Shown piece by piece: positions 54,730 through 64,000 of a stretch of DNA of 64,000 nt. The number at the start of each line of letters is the position of its first letter. Position 1 is the first letter of the stretch. The position numbers were made by a program, and so were the translations under genes. The DNA is from Ligula intestinalis (lineage: Eukaryota; Platyhelminthes; Cestoda; Diphyllobothriidea; Diphyllobothriidae). Under the pieces are notes generated by a model that made no database searches, was not told the DNA's origin, and was given only the letters and a program-made list of their open reading frames with translations. The stretch is taken from NCBI GenBank assembly GCA_036362985.1, contig JAYGXS010000009.1, forward strand, positions 13,183,327-13,247,326. Direction: 5' to 3'.

Positions 54730-56750
54730 AGTTCTGTGGCTTGCAAAGTCATTTTCGTACTCTTTTCCAAAATCTCCTTTATTTTATGCCGCTCTTCTTT
54801 GCCTTCGTTAGTTTCAAACTGAGGCTAGAAGTAAACAAAAAACGAAAAAACCGCTCCGGTTTACATAGAAAAGCTTGCGAAATTTCAGGAAAATCAAAAA
54901 TCTGGGCAAATTTTCCCATTCTGATCTTCCTTTTATCTCAAGAAATACAACACGCATATATTTTAAATCAATTTAAGGCATATTTATTCGTGATTTTAAT
55001 TGCGGACGTTTGTTTTTCTAGGCAATGAGCCCACGTGTTTGCGTTATTCTGTAACCATGACCCAATTAGACAACTTCATAAAGAAACACGTATACCTTGA
55101 TTTGCATTATGTCGCTTTCTGCGCACGGTCCACTAACCTGCACTTAGCCTAAAACAACAGCATACCGTCCGTGCTCGTTCAAGTAGAACGACACTAGTTC
55201 TGCATCCCCCCTCCCCCCGGAAAAAGTAGCCCACAATCCAAACTTTAACACCCCCCATATCTGCACAACCTATCGCCGCAGGATTCACGATATCGTAACC
55301 CTTATCCCAGTTCGTTGTTACTTCTGCCCCCCAAAACCTCTAGTGCGAAATTACCAGCCTTCATTTTTCATTTAGTCTGACGACGAATAAGTGAATCCTG
55401 TTCAAAAATTCACGGGTACAAGTCATTTTTCTGAAGGTCTGATTGATTATTATCATATCATCTTGGATTGCAACTAATGTTTACTTATACACAACAACAA
55501 AGGTTTCAAACCTCGCTATTAACCTAAGTCTTTTAAAAAGAATCCCTTATCTTAAAGGTTTTGTGAAGCATAAAGAATAAAATTATAACTTAACGTTAAT
55601 CGACTTAATCTTTTTCAAGGAAGTCCAAAACCTCATCTTATTCGAAATCCCAAAAATACGTAGAAGGGAATACGCTGGAAAGAAAATCCTCGTAGTGTAC
55701 AAATATGGAACGTTTACAATTGGGCCTGGCAATTCTATTTAAATGTTTATGTCACTGACCAGCATGTCCGCACGTGAGTTTACGAAATATTGTACACTTG
55801 TGATCTTGCAATGTGCCAAATCTAGCGAAAATGTGTTTGCTTTACTCCAACGTAACTCAAGAAATGTGCAAAAGAACGAAATAACTAGCAATTCTTGTGA
55901 ACGTGTCCGAATACATATCCGACATTTGGGCTGTTCGGTTACAGCAATACATTACATTGCATGTATTAAGGAAGCATATATCAGGAAATTATACAAAAAG
56001 ATTATGTTCTAACGTAATTCTACTTGTGCTGTTTTAATTATTCAGTGGTTTTGCATGAACAGGCTTCCTCTATATGTTAAACTTAAGTTCGCACAGTACA
56101 TCCAATTTCTTTTTTTGAACTTTTCATTTTTGCTAAAAACCCTTTTATCGCTATAAAACTGTATATGCTTTCATAAATCGAAGTATGCCTTACTGTGGAA
56201 AACAGCGATTTTATTATTGCTGTAAGAATTTGGTGGCCGCAGCTTGGGCTGCGTTTGGGTACAAAGCAGTTACTTGTAAAAGTTCTTGAATCTAATGAGA
56301 ATAACAAACTACTGTTCATTAAATTCTCATTTATTCAATAGGAGTTTGTGCATTGGTAGCTCGCTGAATTCATTCATCGATGTAGGAGGGTTTTACTGCC
56401 CAGATAATTATTTTATAAGAGTTCGTTGTTAGTTGGAATTATTTTTATATTGTTTATTTTCACGATAGCACTAAGTGTGTAATGAAAGGGCCCCTTGGGT
56501 CTTAAAAATGCCATTTATTTATTTATTTATGTGCTTGAATAAATGAAATGGACGCTTGATTTCACAGCCATCCTATTTTATGTTTCTAAGGTGTTCTCAA
56601 AACTATTGGTCAACCTAAATTCAATTGTACCTTGCAGCCTTCTTGGTGATAAAATTGTGTTTTGCGGTGTATTAAGTAGACTGTTGACAACAATGAGTTT
56701 ATAAAAAATAGTGTGATTGTTCTACTATTGTAAGACTACTGATATCTTAG
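54730..56750. other. unassigned AT-rich DNA
   Basis: No gene recognised. A short ATTT repeat (four units) lies at about 56513-56530. Confidence 0.5.
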
Positions 56751-56756
56751 TTTTTT

Positions 56757-57280
56757 GACTGTAAATTTACATTTATAATGCCCATTTTTATGTTAATCTC
56801 GATTGCCAAAGGGATACAGTTATAGAAGTAGCTCGTAGGATTGAGGTTTATTAGACTTGCTGGAGGAAACATTATTCGTCGATTCTACCAGAGAGATGTG
56901 TGGAAAGAAAGCTTTTAACTTGCGGATGTATTCTTCATTTGCACTGCTGAAAACACACGAGCTTGCTGAGCGAACTAAGAACTTTGGACCTCGGAAGCAT
57001 ATTTAAATATATAATGGAACTAGACAGAGTGTTTTTGGAATTGACTTTATTGTGTGCATGTTTCTTGAGGCTTGAAATCTTGGTATAATGTGAGATAAAT
57101 GGTAATCTACAATTTCTATTTTTATGCCACACTCGATTACCAAATGAACGAAATAAAAGAATGCTCTGTAGCATTGAGATTCAAAAGACTTTCTGAGTGA
57201 AACATTATGCATTGTTCCTATCAGACAGACTTGAAGAAAGGAAAACCTTAACTTCCGGCTGTATTTGAAACGCGAGAGAT
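56757..57280 (+). repeat. diverged tandem duplication, about 330-bp period
   Basis: 56785-56945 aligns with 57115-57275. Shared blocks are atttttatg, ctcgatt-ccaaa, gctc-gtag-attgag-tt, tgaaacatta/ggaaacattatt, accagagaga/atcagacaga, ggaaag-aa and cttttaacttgcggatgtatt versus ccttaacttccggctgtattt. Divergence is high, so the event is old. No coding is evident in either copy. Confidence 0.6.
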
Positions 57281-57289
57281 CGGATGGAA

Positions 57290-58570
57290 ATCATTAGGAC
57301 ACCCATCGCGCTGGTGCGTTTGACTTTAGGAAATAGACGGTTGCAATGGACTTTCGGGTTTCTCCAGAGAACCTTTTGAGCGGAACTCAAATAACGACTT
57401 GCTAATTTCGTATTCATTCAACGCAAAATCGCAATAACTGAATTTTCCAAGGTTATTTCGTAATCTAAAACTCGTTTGATTTTAGAATGGTTATACATGC
57501 AGAATTTTCACACTAAAAAATGTGTCTCCCTTTACGAACTTTCTATGTTATCGTTCACTAATGAGCGCTTCAACATGTTGTTAATACCAACGGCTCAAAG
57601 CCATTACATTTCAGTTTTCTAGTCCGGAAGGTTTCGCTAAAACATGCAATTATCGATTGAACTATAGCTCAATTTTCTTTCTGTAAGGCTTTTTGACGTT
57701 TTCTTATCCTGTTGAAGACTTATAGAAGGTTGTTAAAAAAAAACAGGTCAAAAATCAAACTTTAAGAGCATATTTTGCGTCATTTACCTGAAAAAACCAT
57801 GTGTCAGCGTCCGTTACTCGATTTCCAGTTACGTTTATGCAGCACATTTGAATCTATGTAACTTTGCCTTTTCAGTGATTAGCTCACATTCCTTGGAGCA
57901 ATGTTTTCCGAATATGACAGAATACTTCTTGCAAGGGGTAGGCTGCACAAAATTATCCACTGGTGCATCATGGCACGTAAATATGCGAAACTTTCATCCT
58001 ATGTTAGAAAGTTACTAAAGAAAACGCTGAAAGGCTGCGAGCGAAAAAAAGGCGAATTTTTGTTTGCCACAAGGGAATTGAGTTGGAAATGGCGACAGTT
58101 CAAAGTGTCACTACAGCCACCGGCAGACCTGTTAACTCTATTCAGAAGAAAGTTTAGTCGCGCACAAAAGTGTTTTTTTTATTTATTTTCGAAGTGTCTA
58201 GCAACCAAGCGTTAGCCCATGCGGAGTAAACTAGCACCACACAAGCTTCATTTGATTGTGTAAGTGGTGTAAGAGACCTAGACCTGAACTGTATGGTCAT
58301 GTTTTGACGGCTTGTCTCGTTTTACAAACGTGCTGCTCACAGAACCAGGCAATTACCCCTGCGAATTTCTTGTCTAAAATCAGCAGGGCATATGTATGCT
58401 CGTTAGTGCATTCAAGAAACTATGTTAGGTTTAGCGTGAATGTGCACTTCCCATTTGGCAACCATCCGTACAAGCAGTTGAGGAGAGTATCCATGAGCAC
58501 CCCAATCGGTCGCTTCTGATGAGTGTTTTAATGGTCAAGCTGGAATCTTCAAATGTTCTTCATCAGCAAC
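57290..58570. other. unassigned DNA
   Basis: No gene recognised. An open frame at 57901-58215 is basic and aromatic-rich, without a family match that I know. Confidence 0.45.
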
Positions 58571-58574
58571 AAAG

Positions 58575-59160
58575 TATGACATAGTATGGACGCCGCCTGA
58601 ATGGTATATTTGCGTTTGCATCTAAGCAGACTAACATTTTAGCTCTACTGCACACTAATAAGGCACGATCGTTAATCAAATTTACACTAAAAGAAGAACA
58701 GTCCAGATCGTTTCCATTTCTGGACGTGTTTTCGTGTAGATCTGACGTGAGTATTCAAAGTAGTGCCTATCGTACAACGACGTTGTCCACACAATACACC
58801 TATTTTTTGCACTTTTTTACCAGTGCATTTTACAACGACTCTACTAAGATCTTTCGCATAAAGGATGAAAATAATATGTTGAATCGATAGCATTGGAAAA
58901 AAGCGTGGTGTGGTATTTAAATAAATGGATATTGTACTCCTCGTCGTATTGCTAACAACATTGCTGAAAGATCGTTAAAGTCTCTTGTTCTAACAGTAGA
59001 AGGAAAGAAATAGTCCACTGTGTCCCATTTTGAAGGGTCGCACCAAGTGAACTTCTGAATAGATCTTTAGGGAAGCTTTATCATATGAATTTCCAGCAGC
59101 CGAAATCCTCGAATTCGCTAATTCGTTACGAAGAAAGTAAGTAAAAAGTTCCAATCTCGG
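58575..59160 (+). pseudogene. PLE-6 reverse transcriptase C-terminal fragment
   Basis: Starts near KQTNILALLHTNKARSLIK and runs through FTLKEEQSRSFPFLDVF (about 58676-58725), then SSAYRTTTLSTQYTYF and a lysine-rich end. FPFLDV after an acidic FTLxEE block is the region just past YVDD in PLE RTs. After a frame break, NGYCTPRRIANNI (about 58926), SHFEG and SELLNRSLGKLYHM (about 59052) fit the PLE linker with its F-x-G and S-x-x-L-x-R-x-L pattern. The residues around FLDVF and the linker differ from PLE-1, -3 and -5, so this belongs to a different PLE subfamily. Confidence 0.68.
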
Positions 59161-59374
59161 ACAACCTGCACGTGTATCTACTCAGCAACCAACTCCTGTG
59201 CGATGGCACTTATAGGCCGTAAGAGAATGAGCGCTTCCTCCAGCATGAACAGGAAGTAAAATATGGAAAAGCAATTAAAATGCGAGAAAATTCGAGGTCC
59301 AGCTAAAATATTCCTTACATCATCTCCGCAATAGGAAGAAGAGGAGACGATTTCTGAGACGAAAGTATATTCAG

Positions 59375-59414
59375 ACTGATGTTTCAAAAGCCCTCTCATA
59401 TTCATCGTCAGAGC
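59375..59414 (-). ncRNA. hammerhead-like motif, left palindrome arm
   Basis: On the minus strand: GCT (59414-59412), CTGACGA (59411-59405), a degraded stem II region, GAAA (59385-59382), CA, TC, AGT. The stem I candidate is GCT with AGT (two pairs plus a wobble). Confidence 0.45.
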
Positions 59415-59419
59415 AAGGT

Positions 59420-59750
59420 GTCTGTATTCCTATGTGCGTCAGATAGATGTGAGCGTTCATTCGCCCATGCATTAGTCGAATGTGCCGATCGATTTGCTTG
59501 GCTGTTTGAATTGCTCACGCCGTCGTGAGCTATGTCAAGTGGTTTTTGTGCCTCGTGAGAATTTCCACCCTCTTTGCTCGCGGCTACCGGCTGTCGGCCC
59601 TGCTTATATCTCTTGGCCCGACCTATTGCTTGGTTTTGAGCCGATGTTAACCTTTTTGAGAGCGCTTGGTAGGCGGGATGAAAGTCCATGGCTCTGGTTA
59701 ATGTGTCAGTCGAGGACCGACTTTCTAGAAGCAGTCTGGCCATCATGTCG
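59420..59750 (-). pseudogene. PLE-7 C-terminal tail, left palindrome arm
   Basis: Open on the minus strand: MARLLLESRSST, RAMDFHPAYQALSKRLTSAQ, then a serine-, asparagine- and histidine-rich end. It is the inverted twin of the tail on the right arm (60054-60390 +). Confidence 0.8.
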
Positions 59751-59799
59751 TTAGCTCGGCCTATTACTCCTGGTTTTTCAAAGGCGAATTTGTGTTTCT

Positions 59800-60390
59800 T
59801 CTGCTTTACGTGGTCAAAGACCCGTTACATCTGGCAGAACAGTCAGCTGTGTTCTACATCATACCATGCCAAGACTGCACTGCACTGCAAGTTATGTTGG
59901 TGAAACTTGCAGATGCTTTGGTACAAGGTTGCATGAGCATCAGCTCACAATCAAGTGCAAGGATTAGTTGTCTTTGGTATATGACCACATAAAGCAGAAG
60001 AAACACAAATTTGCCTTAGAAAAACCAGGGGTTATAGGCCGAGCTAACGACAAGATGGCCAGACTGCTTCTAGAAAGTCGGACCTCGACTGGCACACTAT
60101 ACAGAGCCATGGACTTGCATCCCGCCTACCAAGCGCTCCCAAAAAGGTTAACATCGGCTCAAAACCGAGCAATAGGTTGAGCCAAGAGAGATAAGCAGGG
60201 CCGACAGCCGGCAGCCGCCAGCAAAGAGGGTGGAAATTCTCACGAGTCACAAAAACGACTTGACATAGCTCACGACGGCGTGAGCAATTCAAACAGCCAA
60301 GCAAATCGATCGGCGCATTCGACTGACGCATGGGCGAATGAACGTTCACATCTATCTGAGGCACACAGGAATACAGACACCTTGCTCTGA
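59800..60390 (+). pseudogene. PLE-7 GIY-YIG endonuclease and tail, right arm
   Basis: Spacer and right arm of the palindrome. The nuclease core starts at DPLHLAEQSAVFYIIPCQDC (about 59818), then after a frame change SYVGETCRCFGTRLHEHQL (about 59888), which carries the YIG-equivalent YVG and the R-x-x-EH helix. After another small break come YDHIKQKKHKFALEKPGVIG (about 59980), KMARLLLESRTS and LHPAYQALPKRL. The PCQDC motif just before YVGET marks the cysteine-containing GIY-YIG version of animal PLEs. The sequence differs from the PLE-1/PLE-2 nuclease (RCNERD), so it is a separate subfamily. Confidence 0.82.
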
Positions 60391-60423
60391 CGATGAAAGT
60401 GAAAGGGCTTTTGAAACGTCAGC
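60384..60423 (+). ncRNA. hammerhead-like motif, right palindrome arm
   Basis: GCT (60384-60386), CTGACGA (60387-60393), AAAG...CTTT as a short stem II, GAAA (60413-60416), CG, TC (60419-60420), AGC (60421-60423). Stem I GCT/AGC is fully paired and the core is intact. It is followed by ctaaatatactttcgtctca, the terminal block shared with the other PLE ends. Confidence 0.55.
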
Positions 60424-60514
60424 CTAAATATACTTTCGTCTCAGAAATCATCTCCTCTTCTTCGTCTTGTGGAGATGATGTAAGGAGTATTTAAACAATT
60501 TTCTGCCACCCAAA

Positions 60515-63500
60515 TTAGGATTCTCTCCAAAGCATGAACTGCTTTACAGTTAAGCATAGATACCAGAGACGATTTCCAAGTTATCTGCAAAATGCCTTCC
60601 CGTTTGTTTTTTAAATTTTTTGGCCAGTAGTAACCATTTCCAAAACTCACCAATTTAACCCTCCGCAGCGCACTTATTTGCCGACGGCCAGTTCGTCATA
60701 ACGCTAATCAGATTACTTATTTCAATGTCGGTTCTCCCACTTCCGGACCCTTACAAGCGTAAGTAATAACTGACATATTTCATGTAGTTAATAAGGCTTT
60801 GCATATACAGACCTGTGTGATATTCATCCAATTCTTTGCTGTTTTGTTTGCCAGTATTTTTATCATGTAATGGAATTGCACAAACAAAATTAAAATAACT
60901 GGGCATTCTAGCCTTAAAATTTTTGCTTGTCGATTTAATGCGTTTCATTTGTTTTACATCTTACACATATCATGATCACCTTTATCCTATGTATCGAGTT
61001 AAGAAGATAGGATTCCAGGCGTAAATTGGTATCTACTGGACTTTGCCACACAATAATTGAATCAGGTCATTAAGGAAGTTGGTAGCTGGATTAATATAGC
61101 CCTTCCTGTCATTTAAAGCCGCAAGGCGAACGTGCTTGTTAAAGTCTACAGCACCACAGTATGTTGCAGAAATTTTTTTGCCCATTTGAAGTCAATGGGA
61201 CAGCAGCAGAGGCCTAAGATTTTAATTTGGTTGGTATCTCTTAAAACAACGCGAAGTCCTGCTGTCAACTTCTTTTCTGGCTACCCAAAACCAATATTAA
61301 AAAATCAGCCAAACATTGGAGATGCATGACATTTCACGGAGTTGCATAAAAAACGCCTACGTTTGTAGAAGACTGAAAGTCACTCGCATATCGCGTGCAA
61401 GAAGTTGTGAAACCTTAGAAATAAAAGCGAACAACACGAGGAAATTTTTTTTCCTTAGCAGAAATATTAAAAGTACTAATTCCTTTTGCAAAAAATAAAA
61501 TTATCTTGATAATCTCCATGTTCCGAAGACGCAACGATTACTTTGAAATCATACAAATAAATTTTAATTTTCTTTACTTAAATCCATTACCTAATTACTT
61601 TCTTTATTTAAAGTATTTTCCATAAGTCAACATATTTTAAACCCATTGCCGTTATTTTATTACATTTACAGATGAGCATTTCAATGCCGATAAATTTCTG
61701 AGCATTTTCAGTGCTGCAAAGCTTTTTTCCATTAATATAAATAAGGCTAGGCATTTATATTAAAACCTTTAAAATCATATTAACATTAAACATTTTTTAC
61801 CAAATAATTGAGTTTTACACATAATTTGTTATAAAAATGACCATGTGGATCATATTTGGAAATTTTCTGAGAAGGGGAAAAAAGTTTTCGGGCAAATAAG
61901 AAGTCCACAACATTAGTCAAATATTGCTATGCCTCTTTAAGAAGCACTATAATTATATAGACCAAATGAATACCTGTGCATGCAAGTCTTTTTCTACTTT
62001 TAAGCCAAAACGAAAATTTAGATAATGAAAAAAGCATTTGTTATTAACCTTATCAAATAACTTACTATTTTTCATTATCCTAGCGTATTTTGCGCCAAAG
62101 AAAATTACTTTAATGTACTGTTCTACGCTCGCAAATGCAAAGAGATTTGCCTTATATCTTCTTGCAATATTACAGTGATTATCAATTTTATATCTGTTCC
62201 GTTTCTTTATCTCATGTAATTGGAAGTTATAGTGTGCTAAAAGGCATATATGTGCATAGCGTTAATTAAATAGCATGGTTTTTTACCTTCGCCTTTACGA
62301 TAAAAATGTCCAAAATACTTAACACCGGAAAGCAAAATACCAGAAAAGGTTTACTGACGCTTTTGTGGCAGAAATATTTTATAACTAAAAAATTGGTTTT
62401 CCTTGCATTTACGCAAATTTAAACTTTATTTGTCGGTTCGGGACTGCATATGGTAAAAACGTTTCTCGCTTGCTTTTGGGATCTCCAATCGCATAGTTCA
62501 TCTTCATAAAACTTTGGTTCTGTTGTGCTAACTATGATAAAAACTTTCGTCAACCTTAGGTTCGTCCCAACTAAGCCAAAACCGATGCCGATTACTTTAA
62601 ATTAACTTACTTAAAAGGGCAGGTTGCCTAAATACAGGACTTTTTCAGGATAAGAACCACTCAGTGGATCAAATAACGTGACCAAAGTTATGCTTATCTA
62701 ATAATTCAAACTTTGTCATGGCTTTTGCTAACAGCATTTACCCTACTGTACCAATGCTTCCAATTGAGCAAAGACTGCAGCTATACTCCCCTATCATACT
62801 TCAGTACTTGCACTGTTTGGTGAAACATCGCCACATTCTATTCCCGGTCAAGTTTTTTTTGCATGTTTTAAAGATTTAAGGTTTCTTTATGATGTTTTCG
62901 GCTCTTGTCATCAATGTCCAATATGTTTTGCTTAACAGAAGAGTAAGACTTTTCAATGCAATCGACGCGATCCTAAGATTAAAAATTCTGCTTAATCACC
63001 CAAATCTCTCCCAATTTGTGAAAATGGATTGTTTATTACTGGAGAGTTTATTGTGCGTTTACCCTCTGTGAACGTCTTTAAGAAATGCTTGGATAATTAG
63101 CTGTTAAAATTCCAACAATCAACTAACAAATGACGGCAAACACTACAAACAGCACTACCAACAAACATACCACTCGCCTGATTTCAATAGTTTTTTATGT
63201 TACACTAAAGATCACCAGACGAATACTGGGCATACAGTCAACTTTTTATACGCTGCCATACCGCAAACACCTCACCTTCTCAACTATTTATACTACCAAA
63301 ATATTGCTATGCTCTTTTGCACGAAAATAGTAATCTGTAACAATTTAGACATATTTCACAAAACTTTAATTCCTGTACCGTTTTAATGAAGGTTTTAAGG
63401 GCTTCGGTCATTTACTCCAAATACACTGACAGATACTGACTGAACTTTTCCGCCCAACTTCGCAGTATTTGCTTTGCCCTTATATAATTCGATCTCATTG

Positions 63501-63725
63501 CATTCATTTTTCCTTCACATCTTTGTAAAATTCAGCATAACGCCTATCTTATAGCAGAAAAATGAGGACTCTGCAAAAAAAATACTAATCCATAATTTTT
63601 TTATGCATATTAGAAAACGTCTAAATGAATAGATTTTAATTTGCACCCGTCACTTGAGTTCTTGTCTTGTTTCTTTGACATTAACTTGCGTTTATTCTTC
63701 ATGGCAAACTTTGCCTAATACAAAT
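60515..63725. other. unassigned, strongly AT-rich DNA
   Basis: No gene or repeat recognised, apart from a weak match at 62655 to the 18.7/22.6-kb dispersed repeat. Confidence 0.5.
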
Positions 63726-63728
63726 CAA

Positions 63729-63860
63729 CATGCAAGTCTCAGGAAGTAGTTAAGAAAAAAACGACTCGATCGCTGGGACAATCTGTTTATCCGTCTGATA
63801 TTTCGAAATCCGTCGCGGATTCATCATTAGAGACTGAATCACGGAACAGTAGCAGAAACA
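63729..63860 (-). mobile_element. PLE terminal sequence with the best-preserved hammerhead-like motif
   Basis: On the minus strand: GTCT (63834-63831), CTAATGA (63830-63824; one base from CTGATGA), a perfect 6-bp hairpin AATCCG-CGA-CGGATT, GAAA (63804-63801), TA, TC, AGAC (63796-63793). AGAC pairs perfectly with GTCT as stem I, and TA gives the second pair of stem III. Then come ggataaacagattgtccca and gcgatcgagtcg. The outer side (63729-63760) resembles 6133-6160 next to PLE-1. No coding part of this element is inside the window, which ends 150 bases later. Confidence 0.6.
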
Positions 63861-64000
63861 GATTGTGTGTACATAGAGTTTTGCCGTAAAATTTTTGGTC
63901 AGTGTGTCTTTGTTATCCATCTCGTTTAGCAAGCACCGGTAGACAAATTTTTGAGAGTATCCAGTTACTCTGAACACTCGTGGAATATATTGTAAATTGG
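63861..64000. other. window edge, nothing recognised
   Basis: The sequence may belong to the PLE whose end lies at 63729-63860, but no motif is visible. Confidence 0.4.

Larger units (their letters stand above)
59285..60510. repeat. large palindrome built from PLE-7 3' end
   Basis: The left arm (about 59285-59820) is the reverse complement of the right arm (about 59985-60510), with a spacer of about 165 bases that belongs to the right-hand element. Arms match at high identity across gtcgttagctcggcctat, aaatttgtgtttcttctgct, and the outer ttacatcatctcc and agaggagacgatttctgaga blocks. Each arm contains the same C-terminal PLE coding segment and the same hammerhead-like motif. Confidence 0.88.

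Noticed and set aside
1..64000. Exogenous or endogenous virus, LTR retrotransposon or DNA transposase
   Set aside because: All recognisable RTs carry PLE (GTPMGS, YVDD, GIY-YIG) or APE-LINE (SDH, YADD, Cys-His end) features; I saw no protease, integrase, envelope or transposase motifs.

Overview
This window looks like intergenic or intronic DNA from an animal genome, mostly AT-rich and packed with old, broken retrotransposons. Nothing in it looks bacterial: there are no operons, no long open host genes, and every recognisable protein is a decayed eukaryotic reverse transcriptase or endonuclease. Two runs of N (100 and 10 bases) show a draft assembly. The density of Penelope-like elements (PLEs) with GIY-YIG endonuclease tails, together with APE-type LINEs and tRNA-derived SINEs, would fit a large flatworm (tapeworm or fluke) genome. 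That assignment is an inference and other invertebrates remain possible. I find no host gene I can call with confidence, only three weak exon candidates.

Layout. 1-5.8 kb: unassigned DNA, GC-richer at its left end. 6.18-9.43 kb: the best element, PLE-1 (+), with N-terminal domain, reverse transcriptase (RT), linker and GIY-YIG, all broken. It is bounded by about 245-bp inverted repeats and carries a tRNA-derived SINE nested in its GIY-YIG tail. 9.47-9.69 kb: a small foldback of PLE terminal sequence. 12.8-13.5 kb: PLE-3 RT fragment (-) with a terminal motif. 14.3 kb: a second copy of the SINE. 15.8-16.3 kb: PLE-4 GIY-YIG fragment (-). 19.4, 26.2 and 52.1-52.5 kb: a second tRNA-related repeat family. 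28.1 and 29.2 kb: a 315-bp direct repeat. 34.06-36.73 kb: LINE-2 (-), with ORF1-like and APE endonuclease parts. 37.6, 44.5 and 45.6 kb: a dispersed repeat. 37.87-38.02 kb: a 22-bp minisatellite. 41.2-41.6 kb: LINE-3 endonuclease scrap (-). 46.4-47.15 kb: PLE-5 RT fragment (+). 47.5-50.9 kb: LINE-1 (+), a GC-rich, nearly full APE-type LINE with several stops and frameshifts. 54.0-54.7 kb: PLE-2 GIY-YIG end (-). 56.76-57.28 kb: a diverged tandem duplication. 58.6-59.16 kb: PLE-6 RT end (+). 59.3-60.5 kb: a large palindrome made of PLE-7 GIY-YIG and terminal sequence.

How it fits together. The most interesting signal is a short structured motif at PLE ends. It consists of CTGAYGA, a hairpin, GAAA, a two-base pair, TC and then a short strand that pairs back upstream. 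The bases in the two short helices change together between copies (GAAA-CG-TC, GAAA-GC-TC, GAAA-TA-TC; GCT/AGC, CCT/AGG, GTCT/AGAC). This is the layout of a minimal type I hammerhead ribozyme, a class already known from PLE terminal repeats in other animals. A weaker hammerhead-like core (CTGATGA, hairpin, GAAA) occurs inside the tRNA-related repeat at 19.5 and 52.4 kb. Self-cleaving RNA may therefore be shared by an autonomous and a non-autonomous retroelement family here.
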